A stretch of DNA of 64,000 bases from Chromobacterium piscinae (GTDB taxonomy: Bacteria > Pseudomonadota > Gammaproteobacteria > Burkholderiales > Chromobacteriaceae): NCBI RefSeq assembly GCF_021129175.1, contig NZ_JAJOHV010000019.1, forward strand, positions 1 to 64,000. Direction: 5' to 3'. A program made the translations under genes and the position numbers. Below, in pieces: positions 47,269-56,801 of the stretch. The notes below the pieces were generated by a model that saw only the letters and a list, made by a program, of their open reading frames with translations, had not been told where the DNA came from and searched no databases. How positions within the stretch are numbered: the first letter of the stretch is position 1; each line of letters starts with the position of its first letter.

Positions 47269-48300
47269 TCAGCCGCGCGCCTCGAAACCAGCCAGCACAT
47301 TGACCACATTGGTCCCGATCGGCCCCACCGCGTAGCCGCCCTCCAGGCAGAACAGCGTCGGCAGCTTCAGTCCCGCCAGCCGCGCGCCCAGGGTGACGAA
47401 ATCGGGAGAATCGAGTTGGAAGCGCGAGATCGGATCGCCGCGATAGGTATCCACGCCCAGCGACACCACCAGCGCCTCCGCGCCGAAGCGGGCGATCTGA
47501 TCCAGCGCGCAGTCCAGCGCGACGAACCAGGTGCTGACGCAAGAGCCGGCGGGCAGCGGGAAATTGAAGTTGTAGCCCAGCCCCTCGCCTTCGCCCTTTT
47601 CGTCGGCGAAGCCGAGGAAGAACGGATACTCTGTGCGCGGATCGCCGTGTATCGACAGAAACAGCACGTCGCTGCGGCGGTAGAAAATGTCCTGGGTGCC
47701 GTTGCCGTGGTGGTAATCGACGTCCAGCACCGCCACCTTGCGCATGCCGTGGTCGCGCAGCGCTTGGGCGGCGATGGCGGCGTTGTTGAGGAAGCAATAG
47801 CCGCCGCAGTAGTCGAAGGCGGCGTGGTGGCCAGGCGGCCGGGTCAGCGCGAACGCCGCGCGCTCGCCGCCGATCAACCTATCGGCCCCGGTCAGCGCGG
47901 TATCGGCGGCCGCGGTCGCCGCCGCCCAGGTGCCGGCGGTGATCGGCGTGCCGCAATCCATCGAGTAATAGCAAAGCTGGCCTTCCACATGGTCGGGAAT
48001 CGCTTCTCTCAGCCTCCGGACCTGCCACATCTTGGGCAGCGCGTCATAGTCGCGGCCCATGTCGCTCCAGCGCTGCCAAGCAGTCTCCAGAAAGCGCGCG
48101 TAGTCGGCGTCGTGCACGCGCAGGATGGGGTCCAGGCCGTGGCGGCGCGGATGGATGATGTCGCCCAGCTCGCGCTCGCGGATGGCGGCCAGCACCATGT
48201 CGGCGCGGGACGGGGTTTCGAAACAGGGTTTGAGGGTGCCGTCGATCAGCTCGGACTGACCGTGCTGCAGGCGGTGGGAATCGGAATAGACGGTGAGCAT
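47269..48300 (-). CDS. histone-deacetylase-family amidohydrolase (acetylpolyamine type)
   Basis: 343 aa. Zn-dependent arginase/deacetylase fold: RPPGHHA, VAVLDVDYHHGNGTQDIFY and SLGVDTYRGDP supply the catalytic His pair and the zinc ligands; LEGGYAVG carries the glycine-rich end. Sequence and length fit bacterial acetylpolyamine amidohydrolases, which remove acetyl groups from acetylated polyamines, better than AcuC. Substrate not provable from sequence. The 46990-47268 gap downstream shows nothing gene-like. Confidence 0.88.
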   Translation of the reverse strand: MLTVYSDSHRLQHGQSELIDGTLKPCFETPSRADMVLAAIRERELGDIIHPRRHGLDPILRVHDADYARFLETAWQRWSDMGRDYDALPKMWQVRRLREAIPDHVEGQLCYYSMDCGTPITAGTWAAATAAADTALTGADRLIGGERAAFALTRPPGHHAAFDYCGGYCFLNNAAIAAQALRDHGMRKVAVLDVDYHHGNGTQDIFYRRSDVLFLSIHGDPRTEYPFFLGFADEKGEGEGLGYNFNFPLPAGSCVSTWFVALDCALDQIARFGAEALVVSLGVDTYRGDPISRFQLDSPDFVTLGARLAGLKLPTLFCLEGGYAVGPIGTNVVNVLAGFEARG

Positions 48301-48394
48301 GGCGTTCTCCCGCAGAGGAATGCCTTATGCTCCCGCCATGGCGCCGCGTGGTCAAACATTGATAGGCGCGAACTTGCGCCAGGACAAGCGCCGC

Positions 48395-48802
48395 TCAGGC
48401 CACCAGGCCGGACACGTAATACCAGCGGCCGTCTTCGCGCAGGAAACGGCTAGTCTCATGCATGCGCTCGGCCTTGCCGCCCACCTTGCAGCGGGCGACG
48501 AACTCCACCACGCCTTCCCGGTCGGCTTCCAAGCCGGCTTCGCAGCGCTTCACCTCCAGGCCTATCCACTTCACCACGCCGGCGTCCTCGTCCAAATGCA
48601 GCGCCTCCGGCCGGGTGGACGGATGCCAAGTGGCCAGCAGGTAAGCCTCCAGCCCCAGCGCGTAGGCGCTGTAGCGCGAGCGCATCAAGGCCTGCGCGGT
48701 GGGAGCCGGCGGCGCGTCCGGGCCCAGGTAGCGGCCACAACAGGCCGCCAGCTCGCCGCCGCCGCAGGGGCAGGCGGCGTTCGCGTGTTTCTTCGGCTTC
48801 AT
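48395..48802 (-). CDS. YchJ-family protein with SEC-C-like N-terminus
   Basis: 135 aa from MKPKKHANAACPCGGGELAA. A CPCGGG...CCG metal-binding motif at the N-terminus (SEC-C type) is followed by a cystatin/NTF2-like domain (TAQALMRSRYSAYALG, YLLATWHPSTRP, FVARCKVGG). Function of the family is unknown. The start overlaps the stop of the lipoprotein gene (TGATG), so the two are translationally linked. Confidence 0.85.
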   Translation of the reverse strand: MKPKKHANAACPCGGGELAACCGRYLGPDAPPAPTAQALMRSRYSAYALGLEAYLLATWHPSTRPEALHLDEDAGVVKWIGLEVKRCEAGLEADREGVVEFVARCKVGGKAERMHETSRFLREDGRWYYVSGLVA

Positions 48803-49275
48803 CAGTAACCCAGCGGCGGCAGGCCGTACAGCTTGAGCAGGAAATTGGAGAACGCCGGATCGGCCGGCTTGGGCGAGTATTTTGGCCAGCGCCGCATCCA
48901 TTCGCGCAGATGCGCTTCCAGCTTGGCGCGGAAGGCGTCGGAGTCGATGCGGCCGGCGTCGCGCTCCACCGTCAGCTGGCGGTAGACGGCGAAGTTGTCG
49001 TTGTCGACCGGATTGCCGCCGGCGATGCGCAGCCGGGCGGCGTTCAGCTGGTCGGCCGCCGCGGTGCGGGTCAGCTCGCCCGACTTGACCTTGTCGGCCA
49101 GCCGGTTGGCTTCGGCCAGCAGCTGGTCCACCTTGCCGGCCGCGCGCGGCGGAGCCGATTGCGCCGGCCGGGACGAGGCGCCGGAGCCGGAATGGATGGG
49201 CACGCCCAGCTGCTGCAGCGCGCTGCAAGCGGTCAGCGAGCCCAGCAGGGAGAAAGCGATGAGCTGTCTTTTCAT
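48802..49275 (-). CDS. small lipoprotein, unknown function
   Basis: 157 aa from MKRQLIAFSLLGSLTAC (ATG at 49275; another ATG lies 3 codons upstream). The lipobox LTAC is clear. The mature protein has a Ser/Pro-rich linker and a helical region (KVDQLLAEANRLADKVKSGE). I do not recognise the family. Co-transcribed with the YchJ-like gene. Confidence 0.75.
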   Translation of the reverse strand: MKRQLIAFSLLGSLTACSALQQLGVPIHSGSGASSRPAQSAPPRAAGKVDQLLAEANRLADKVKSGELTRTAAADQLNAARLRIAGGNPVDNDNFAVYRQLTVERDAGRIDSDAFRAKLEAHLREWMRRWPKYSPKPADPAFSNFLLKLYGLPPLGY

Positions 49276-49367
49276 GGCGGCCATTGTAGCCCGCCCAGCC
49301 CGCGCGCCGTCAACGGCAAACGTATTGCGATCGATTGCGGGCGAGGGCAAGAGACGGGCTGCCGGCG

Positions 49368-50300
<933 letters not shown>

Positions 50301-50541
50301 GATCTTATTCCTCATCCTGCTAAAATGACGATGCCGATATTCCACGGCATCATAATCAATACAATGCGGGCGACCTAATATTGTTTGCTTATATCCAGCA
50401 AACCAAACTCCGGCTACCCTCTCTAACCCGCCGCCGACCGCCTGCGGCCGGCCTGGAAACAGGCCCGTCGCCGCTGCGGAGAAAACGCCGGCGGACTCAA
50501 ACCGCTTTGTTATAGTCAATGCAAACACAGGCAAGGTTCAT

Positions 50542-51411
50542 ATGCCCACCCAGGAAACCCTGATCCCGCTGTCCGGCTGGCGGCGCAAACTGTATATCGT
50601 CATCTACGAGGCCGACACCCGCGCCGGGCGCATTTTCGACATGGCGCTGATCGCCGCCATCCTGCTCTCCGTCGCCTGCGTGATGTTGGAAAGCGTGTCG
50701 TCGATACGCCAGCGCTACGGCACGCTGCTGACCGTGCTCGACTGGCTGTTCACCCTCCTGTTCACCATCGAGTACGCGCTGCGGCTGATCTGCGTGCACA
50801 AGCCGATGCGCTACGTGAAGAGCTTCTTCGGCGTGATCGACCTGCTGTCCATCCTGCCGCTCTACCTCGGCCTGTTCATCCCGGAAAGCCGGTTCCTCGC
50901 CGACGTGCGCATCCTGCGCTTGCTGAGGATGTTCCGCATCCTCAAGCTCAGCCGCCACCTGGGAGAGGCGGCCCAGCTGCGCAAGGCGCTGATGGCCAGC
51001 CAGCGCAAGATCACCGTGTTCCTGGTGACCGTGGTGCTGCTGGTGATCGTGCTGGGCACGCTGATGTATGTGATAGAAGGCCCGGAGCACGGCTTCACCA
51101 GCATCCCGATCAGCATCTATTGGGCCATCGTCACGCTGACCACTGTAGGCTTCGGCGACATCACGCCGAAAACGCCGCTGGGACAGGCGTTGGCCAGCCT
51201 GGTGATGATCACCGGCTACGGCATCATCGCGGTGCCCACCGGCATCGTCAGCGCCGAGATCGCCCGCAGCTCCCCCCCCGAGCCTTCCGAAAACCGCTCC
51301 GCCACCCGGCTGTGCCCGCATTGTTTCAGCGAGGGGCACGATTGGGACGCCCGCCACTGCAAGCACTGCGGCGGCCAGTTGCCGCGTCCGGCCAAAGGCG
51401 AGGTCAGCTAG
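50542..51411 (+). CDS. voltage-gated-type potassium channel with C-terminal zinc ribbon
   Basis: 289 aa. Six membrane segments; segment 4 carries regularly spaced Arg/Lys ([20 protein letters not shown]), the mark of a voltage sensor. The selectivity filter is [12 protein letters not shown]. After the pore helix the protein ends in a two-knuckle zinc ribbon, CPHC and CKHC, about 14 residues apart (residues ~257-275). Ends convergent with, and overlapping by 4 nt, the macrodomain gene. Confidence 0.9.
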   Translation: MPTQETLIPLSGWRRKLYIVIYEADTRAGRIFDMALIAAILLSVACVMLESVSSIRQRYGTLLTVLDWLFTLLFTIEYALRLICVHKPMRYVKSFFGVIDLLSILPLYLGLFIPESRFLADVRILRLLRMFRILKLSRHLGEAAQLRKALMASQRKITVFLVTVVLLVIVLGTLMYVIEGPEHGFTSIPISIYWAIVTLTTVGFGDITPKTPLGQALASLVMITGYGIIAVPTGIVSAEIARSSPPEPSENRSATRLCPHCFSEGHDWDARHCKHCGGQLPRPAKGEVS

Positions 51412-51920
51412 GCTTCGATTGCCCGCCGGTAAGCGCCCAGCGCGCGGGCGTCGAAAGCCACCAGCCTCACTTCGCGCAGGCCATGAGGCCGGCCGGACAG
51501 CCAGGCCCTCAGCTCGCCGACCGCCAAAATGCAGGCGGCTTCCAGCGGATAGCCGTAAACGCCGCAGCTGATCGCCGGAAACGCGATGCTGGCCACGCCG
51601 CGGCTGACGGCCAGCTCCAGGCTGTTGCGGTAGCAGGCCGCCAGCAATTCCGGCTCGCCCTCTCCCCCGCCCTGCCATACCGGCCCCACGGTGTGGATCA
51701 CGTAGCGGGCGGGCAGCAGATAGCCATCGGTCAATCGCGCCTCGCCGGTCGGACAGCCTCCCAGCAGGCGGCAGGCGGCCAGCAGGCCCGGGCCCGCCGC
51801 CTGATGAATCGCGCCGTCCACCCCGCCGCCGCCCAGCAGGCTGTTGTTGGCGGCATTGACGATGGCGTCCACCTCCATGCTGGTGATGTCGCCCTGAACG
51901 CATCGCAGCAAATCTTCCAT
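51408..51920 (-). CDS. macrodomain protein (ADP-ribose binding, YmdB-like)
   Basis: 170 aa. [33 protein letters not shown] and [15 protein letters not shown] are the ligand-binding loops of MacroD-type O-acetyl-ADP-ribose deacetylases. Strong ribosome site aaaggagaagat. No ADP-ribosyltransferase gene is adjacent. Confidence 0.93.
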   Translation of the reverse strand: MEDLLRCVQGDITSMEVDAIVNAANNSLLGGGGVDGAIHQAAGPGLLAACRLLGGCPTGEARLTDGYLLPARYVIHTVGPVWQGGGEGEPELLAACYRNSLELAVSRGVASIAFPAISCGVYGYPLEAACILAVGELRAWLSGRPHGLREVRLVAFDARALGAYRRAIEA

Positions 51921-52362
51921 ATCTTCTCCTTTGCCTCACGGCTCGCGCCCGATCTCCGGCCGCCGGAAGCCGCCGGGTGGTATCATGGCCGCTGCCGCGA
52001 TGGCGGGTTTCAATTCACGCGATTGTCATTTATTCGACACAACAGAGACAAATCGCCTTCGGCAAATAGCAAGCGTTTACTCTGGCTGCGGCAGTGACGC
52101 AACATGCCATTGGCAATCCTAATCGCTCCGCCGGGCGGGGAACAAGGCTGCGCCAAGCTTTGCGGCCAGCTGTGGATAACTTTGTTGATAAGCCGGTGCA
52201 CAGTTAGGCTAAACCCTTGCCAAGCGCGGCTCCCACTGGTTTTTCACGCCGGGGATTGATTTTTGTAAGATATTGATTTTCTTGCGTTTTCAATCAGATA
52301 TCAAACGCTACGCAGGTGGGAGGCGACCCGCGCCCCTTGAATATTTACTCCAGTGAAGCATT
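51921..52362. other. 442-nt intergenic region upstream of xseA
   Basis: Between divergent macrodomain gene and xseA. It contains one consensus DnaA box (TGTGGATAA, 52171-52179) and a nearly perfect inverted repeat (gatattgatt / aatcagatatc, 52269-52302) in an AT-rich stretch that is probably the xseA promoter area. No gene seen. Confidence 0.6.
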
Positions 52363-53736
52363 GTGGATCACTTGACAAGATACAATTTCCCTGATCAGAG
52401 CCAGGACGTGATCAGCGTCTCCTCCCTCAACCGCATGGCGCGGGACCTGCTGGAAGCGGGCATTCCGCCAGTGTGGATAGGCGGGGAAATTTCCAACCTG
52501 ACGCTGGCCGCCTCCGGCCACGCCTACTTCTCGCTGAAGGACGGCGGCGCCCAGCTCCGCTGCGTGATGTTCCGCCACAAGCTGTCCCTGCTGCCGTTCC
52601 GGCCGCAGGAAGGCATGCAGGTGGAACTGCGCGGCCAGGTGACGCTGTACGAGGCCAGGGGCGAATTCCAGATCAATGTCGGCGAAATGCGCGCCGCCGG
52701 CCTCGGCAGGCTGTACGAAGCTTTCGAACGGCTGAAGGCGCGGCTGCAGGCCGAGGGCCTGTTCGACAATGCCCGCAAGCGCGAGCTGCCCGCGCACCCC
52801 TCGGCCATCGGCATCGTCACCTCCCCCGCCGCCGCCGCGCTGCGCGACGTGGTCAGCACGCTGCGCCGCCGCATGCCGGGCATTCCGCTGATCCTCTACC
52901 CGGCCCAGGTCCAGGGCGAGACTTCGGCCCGGCAGATCGCCGACGCCATCCGCCAGGCCGGCGAACGCCGCGAGGTGGACGTGCTGATCGTCTGCCGCGG
53001 CGGCGGCAGTATCGAAGACTTGTGGTCGTTCAACGAGGAAATCGTCGCCCGCGCCGTCGCCGCCTGCCCGATTCCCACCGTCAGCGGCGTCGGCCACGAA
53101 ACCGATTTCACCATCTGCGACTTCGTCGCCGACCGCCGCGCCCCGACGCCGACCGCCGCGGCGGAGCTGGTGTCGCCCAACCGCGAGCACCTGGCCATTC
53201 AACTGGAGCAGACCAAACGCGCGCTGGAGCGGGCGCTGGGCCGGTTGCTGACCGACAAGGCCCAGCAGCTGGATTTCCTCGGCCGCCGCCTGACCCACCC
53301 CGGCGCCAAATTGCAAACGCAGCGCGAGCGGCTGAACACGCTGTCGCAAACACTGAGGCAACGCGTGCACGCCGCCTTCGAGCAGGGCCGCTGGCGGCTG
53401 CAGCTGGCCGGCACCCGACTCGCCCGCCACCAGCCCGATCTGGACGCAGGCAGGCAGGCGTTGCGGCAACGGCAGGACGCGCTGATCCGCGCGCGCGACC
53501 GGCTGCTGGAGCGCCGCGCCCAACGGCTGGCGCAGCTGGCCGCCACGCTGACCGCGCTCAATCCCGACGCCGTGCTGGCGCGCGGCTACGCCATCGTGCA
53601 AAAACAGGACGGCCAGGCGGTCAAGAACCCGGCCGAGCTGCTGAACCACGAAAAGGTGACGCTGCGGCTGGCCGAAGGCAGCACCGAGGCCCGCATCGAA
53701 CATTCCGAAGGCGCGCAAGCCCAGCTGCCGTTTTAA
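52363..53736 (+). CDS. xseA: exodeoxyribonuclease VII large subunit
   Basis: 457 aa from a GTG at 52363; the first conserved block (ISVSSLNRMARDLLE) begins at about residue 17, so a start much further in is unlikely. N-terminal OB domain (WIGGEISNLTLAASGHAYFS), catalytic core with GIVTSPAAAALRDVVSTLRR and CRGGGSIEDLWSFN, then the long coiled-coil and a C-terminal segment (VLARGYAIVQ). Acts with XseB, not in this window. Degrades single-stranded DNA. Confidence 0.96.
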   Translation: MDHLTRYNFPDQSQDVISVSSLNRMARDLLEAGIPPVWIGGEISNLTLAASGHAYFSLKDGGAQLRCVMFRHKLSLLPFRPQEGMQVELRGQVTLYEARGEFQINVGEMRAAGLGRLYEAFERLKARLQAEGLFDNARKRELPAHPSAIGIVTSPAAAALRDVVSTLRRRMPGIPLILYPAQVQGETSARQIADAIRQAGERREVDVLIVCRGGGSIEDLWSFNEEIVARAVAACPIPTVSGVGHETDFTICDFVADRRAPTPTAAAELVSPNREHLAIQLEQTKRALERALGRLLTDKAQQLDFLGRRLTHPGAKLQTQRERLNTLSQTLRQRVHAAFEQGRWRLQLAGTRLARHQPDLDAGRQALRQRQDALIRARDRLLERRAQRLAQLAATLTALNPDAVLARGYAIVQKQDGQAVKNPAELLNHEKVTLRLAEGSTEARIEHSEGAQAQLPF

Positions 53737-53780
53737 GACCCGCGAAAGATCCCTGCCGGCGAAAACCTCGCGGCAAGGAG

Positions 53781-53808
53781 CCAGGCGCGCCATCAACGGC
53801 GCCTGGCC
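53781..53808 (+). repeat. GC-rich hairpin after xseA
   Basis: gccaggcgc / gcgcctggc-type arms around catcaac, about 45 nt after xseA, without a T run. Probably mRNA 3' structure. Confidence 0.45.
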
Positions 53809-53857
53809 GCGCCTCTGGTTTTACACCGGCGCCGCGGACTATCAGCCCCATCCCGTG

Positions 53858-53881
53858 AAAGACGCCGCCGGCGTCTTTTTT
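53858..53881 (+). terminator. terminator after xseA
   Basis: Stem aaagacgcc/ggcgtcttt with a 3-nt loop and a following T run. It separates xseA from the peptide locus. Confidence 0.8.
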
Positions 53882-54236
53882 CATTTCCGCTTCACTCTTC
53901 CGGAACGGTTTATTTCCACAGAAATAATTTGCCGATTATTTATCCAAGCGCAGCTTAAAATAATTCCCACCTTATTTTATTTCGCCGCGCCATATTCTTA
54001 TCAAATCACGCGTTTGCTGATCCAGATTAATCTTTCCAGGTTGACAGTGTCATTTTACTTTGCGATCATGCGCCGCAACAATAGCATTCAGCCGCGCAGC
54101 GCATTGATTTTAATAACTGTCCGCAACTGAATGGTTGCTGTTGACCATATAAAAATGGCGCAAGAAAAACAAACTAACCAGTTTAAGCAATACTAATAAA
54201 CAGCCGCATAAAATCCATCAACACGAGGCATTAAAC
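53882..54236 (+). promoter_or_regulatory. AT-rich control region of the double-glycine peptide locus
   Basis: About 350 nt clearly more AT-rich than the flanking core genes. It contains a perfect 7-bp inverted repeat (AAATAAT-N6-ATTATTT, 53922-53941) and a TTGACA (54041-54046) with, 17 nt on, tgcGATCAT, a possible extended -10. An open frame of 91 codons crosses the region but has no protein-like features. Confidence 0.5.
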
Positions 54237-54413
54237 ATGAAACCGAAACAAATCAATAGCGCCGCCGAATTTGAAAACCAAATCCAGCAAAGCCTGAAGC
54301 TTGCCAAAATGGTTCGATTAAATGCGGAGGAAATAGAAATGATCAGCGGCGGCGCGCAGGAAAATCCGCCGCGCATGACGGGAAAAATCGTGCAACCGTC
54401 GGCCAGGCAATAA
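54237..54413 (+). CDS. double-glycine-leader peptide A (bacteriocin/RiPP-like precursor)
   Basis: 58 aa, ATG at 54237 with gagg 8 nt upstream. Residues 1-25 are a charged helix-prone leader; residues 26-39 read VRLNAEEIEMISGG, matching the pattern of microcin V-type leaders (RTLTLNELDSVSGG). Cleavage after GG would release a 19-residue basic, Pro-containing peptide beginning AQENPP and holding TGKIVQP. It has no Cys. Clearly paralogous to the peptide at 54962. Processing and export would need a C39-peptidase ABC transporter, which is not in this window. Confidence 0.7.
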   Translation: MKPKQINSAAEFENQIQQSLKLAKMVRLNAEEIEMISGGAQENPPRMTGKIVQPSARQ

Positions 54414-54475
54414 AAGCGGCCTCCATTCCGCCCAACTGGCGGGCGAACATTCACTCAGGTGCTTCGCAAACCAAT

Positions 54476-54925
54476 ATGAACAACAACCAAACCCGGCTCT
54501 GCCCCAGTTCCACCTTCGAAGGCGATGGCAATATGGTGTTCGGCATCGTGGGAGGCAGCGCGCATCAACGCCGCGTGATCTACCTGAAGCAGATGCTGCC
54601 GGCCGCCGGGATCGATCGTTCCCGATTGGACGGCATCGCGCCGGAGGAAGTGTTCCGCACCGCCGGTCCTTGCGCCCAGACCCGTTGCGCCCATCACGAC
54701 AATGCCGCCTCGCGCTGCACGCTGGCCGAGCGCGTGGTGGCCGCGGCGGACGAAGTGGTGGATCGGCTGGCCTACTGCGCGATACGGCCCCGCTGCATGT
54801 GGTGGGGCCAGCATGGCCGCGACGCCTGCGCGCGCTGCCCGCAGGTGGTATCCATCGACCGTCTGCCGGATGACGCCATCGCCCAGGCCCGGATACCTCC
54901 CCGGCCCGCCTCCGCCGGCAACTGA
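54476..54925 (+). CDS. Cys-rich putative metal-binding protein between two leader peptides
   Basis: 149 aa. Eight Cys at 9, 66, 71, 81, 101, 107, 118 and 121, with His30, 73, 74 and 113. The first group is CX4CX9C with two His close by; the second is CX5CX10CX2C (CAIRPRCMWWGQHG then ACARCPQVV), which looks like an iron-sulfur or zinc site. No signal peptide or membrane segment. The ribosome site is weak, so translation may depend on peptide A upstream. I do not recognise a named family. Location between two paralogous precursor peptides suggests a role in their maturation, regulation or immunity. Confidence 0.7.
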   Translation: MNNNQTRLCPSSTFEGDGNMVFGIVGGSAHQRRVIYLKQMLPAAGIDRSRLDGIAPEEVFRTAGPCAQTRCAHHDNAASRCTLAERVVAAADEVVDRLAYCAIRPRCMWWGQHGRDACARCPQVVSIDRLPDDAIAQARIPPRPASAGN

Positions 54926-54961
54926 ATCCTCCACACCATCGCTCAGCAAAGGAAAATCGCC

Positions 54962-55153
54962 ATGAAACCAAGCCAGACGCTTCAACACGCCGACTGGGAC
55001 GCCCAACTCGAGCGCAGCCTGGAAATCGCCCAAGTCGTCCGGCTGAGCGCCGACGAGATCGAATGCGTATCCGGCGGGCAAGCCAACAACGGGCCGAGCA
55101 CCGGCTTCGTGCCGCGCAAGCCGCCGACAACCGGCTTCGTACCCCAGCCCTGA
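54962..55153 (+). CDS. double-glycine-leader peptide B with a repeated core
   Basis: 63 aa, ATG at 54962 with aaagga 8 nt upstream. Leader residues 26-39 (VRLSADEIECVSGG) align without gaps with peptide A. The 24-residue core after GG holds two copies of TGFVPxxP, 10 residues apart (STGFVPRKPP, TTGFVPQP). The leader contains one Cys (35); the core contains none. The shared motif TGx[VI]xxP also occurs once in peptide A. Followed at once by a terminator, so it is the last gene of the locus. Confidence 0.7.
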   Translation: MKPSQTLQHADWDAQLERSLEIAQVVRLSADEIECVSGGQANNGPSTGFVPRKPPTTGFVPQP

Positions 55154-55167
55154 TCCGCCAGCCATGA

Positions 55168-55203
55168 AAAAGGCCGCTCCCTTTGGAGCGGCCTTGGCTT
55201 TTA
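55168..55203. terminator. terminator between the peptide locus and ispH
   Basis: aaggccgctcc/ggagcggcctt arms with a short loop; A-rich before and ttggctttt after. It can serve both convergent units. Confidence 0.85.
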
Positions 55204-55218
55204 CGGTGCGAACCCGCG

Positions 55219-56154
55219 TCAGGCTTGCGGACGCAGGGCCGGCGGCAGCGCGAATACCGTGCTCTCCTCCACCCCGGGCAGCTCGGTGACCTGGGTGACG
55301 TCGAACGCCTTGATGCGGTCGATCACCGCCTGCACCAGCACTTCCGGCGCGCTGGCACCGGCGGTGACGCCGACAATGCTCTTGCCGGCGAACCATTCCG
55401 GCTCCAGCAGGCTGGCGTTGTCGACCATATAAGCGTCCACCCCCTTCAACGCCGCCACTTCGCGCAGGCGGTTGGAGTTGGAGCTATTGGGCGACCCCAC
55501 CACCACCACGATGTCGCACTGGTCGGCCAGCAGCTTCACCGCGTCCTGGCGGTTCTGCGTCGCATAGCAGATATCGTCTTTTTTCGGGCTGTGGATGGCG
55601 GGGAAGCGCGCCTTCAGCGCCGCGATGATGTCGCGGGTCTCGTCCACCGACAGCGTGGTCTGGCTGACGTAAGACAGCGCATCCTCGCGCTTGACCTGCA
55701 GCGTGGCGACGTCGTCTACCGTTTGCACCAGATACATGCCGGAATCCACCTGGCCCATCGTGCCTTCCACTTCCGGGTGGCCGGCGTGGCCGATCATGAT
55801 GATTTCCATGTCTGCCTTATGCATCCGCTTCACTTCGACATGCACCTTGGTCACCAGCGGACAGGTGGCGTCGAACACCGTCAGCCCCAGCGCCTCGGCC
55901 TCGGCGCGCACCGACAGCGGCACGCCGTGGGCGGAATAGATCAGCGTGCTGCCGGCTGGAACATCCTTGAGCTCCTCGATGAACACCGCGCCCTTGCCGC
56001 GCAGATCATCCACCACGAAGCGGTTGTGCACCACCTCATGGCGCACGTAGATGGGCGCGCCGTACAGCTCGATGGCGCGCTCGACGATGGCGATGGCCCG
56101 GTCGACGCCGGCGCAGAAGCCGCGCGGGTTGGCGAGCATGATGGTCTTCGTCAT
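55219..56154 (-). CDS. ispH: 4-hydroxy-3-methylbut-2-enyl diphosphate reductase
   Basis: 311 aa from [20 protein letters not shown] (ATG at 56154). The three cluster cysteines lie in [18 protein letters not shown] and an [16 protein letters not shown] region further on; the EVVHNRFVV and VGSPNSSNS loops are typical. Last enzyme of the MEP pathway, releasing IPP and DMAPP. Downstream of lspA; fkpB, often between them, is absent. Confidence 0.97.
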   Translation of the reverse strand: MTKTIMLANPRGFCAGVDRAIAIVERAIELYGAPIYVRHEVVHNRFVVDDLRGKGAVFIEELKDVPAGSTLIYSAHGVPLSVRAEAEALGLTVFDATCPLVTKVHVEVKRMHKADMEIIMIGHAGHPEVEGTMGQVDSGMYLVQTVDDVATLQVKREDALSYVSQTTLSVDETRDIIAALKARFPAIHSPKKDDICYATQNRQDAVKLLADQCDIVVVVGSPNSSNSNRLREVAALKGVDAYMVDNASLLEPEWFAGKSIVGVTAGASAPEVLVQAVIDRIKAFDVTQVTELPGVEESTVFALPPALRPQA

Positions 56155-56249
56155 CAGAATTTCCTCAATCGAGCCGGAACCGCGTCCCGGCAGGTGCGCG
56201 AATGGCCCGCTGCGCGGGCCATCGCCTTGCATTCACAACGGCGGCCGTC

Positions 56250-56750
56250 TCAGTTCGACGGTTTTTTCAGGCTGTCCAGCACCATCAGCGCCGCGCCAAC
56301 GCAGATGAAGGAATCTGCCAGGTTGAACGCCGGGTAAAACCACTGGTTGTAGTAGTGGAGCATGATGAAATCGATTACGTGGCCATAAGCCAGGCGGTCG
56401 ATCACATTGCCCAGCGCGCCGCCCATGATGAAGGCCGCGGCCAGATTCATCATGCCGGAAAAACGCCGCTTGACGATGTTCCAACCCAGCCAGCCGGACA
56501 CGGCGAAGGCCAGGATGGTGAACAGATACTTCTGCCAACCGCCGGCATCGTGCAGAAAACTGAACGCCGCGCCTGGATTGTAGACCAGGGTGAAATTGAA
56601 AAAGCCCTCCACCACCGGCCGGATTTCGCCGTACTGGAAGCGGCTGTTGAAATACAGCTTGCTGATCTGGTCTAGTACGATCACCAGGGCCGCCAACGCG
56701 AACCACTTGGGCCAGTTGCGGGCGCCGGGCATAGTCATTGCAGAATCCAT
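56250..56750 (-). CDS. lspA: lipoprotein signal peptidase
   Basis: 166 aa with four membrane segments. Catalytic Asp residues lie in AAAFIMGGALGNVIDRLAYG and NLADSFICVGA. Removes signal peptides from lipoproteins such as BamB. Start at 56750 or at ATGs 4-6 codons inside. It follows ileS by 51 nt. Confidence 0.96.
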   Translation of the reverse strand: MDSAMTMPGARNWPKWFALAALVIVLDQISKLYFNSRFQYGEIRPVVEGFFNFTLVYNPGAAFSFLHDAGGWQKYLFTILAFAVSGWLGWNIVKRRFSGMMNLAAAFIMGGALGNVIDRLAYGHVIDFIMLHYYNQWFYPAFNLADSFICVGAALMVLDSLKKPSN

Positions 56751-56801
56751 CTATCGGTATCCATGGGCTGGCGGGGCCGCCTGGGCGGCCCCGGCGGACG
56801 G

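Noticed and set aside
53855..54130. 91-codon open frame in the AT-rich region upstream of the peptide locus
   Set aside because: It starts within the xseA terminator and its low-complexity hydrophobic translation looks like a chance frame in AT-rich DNA.
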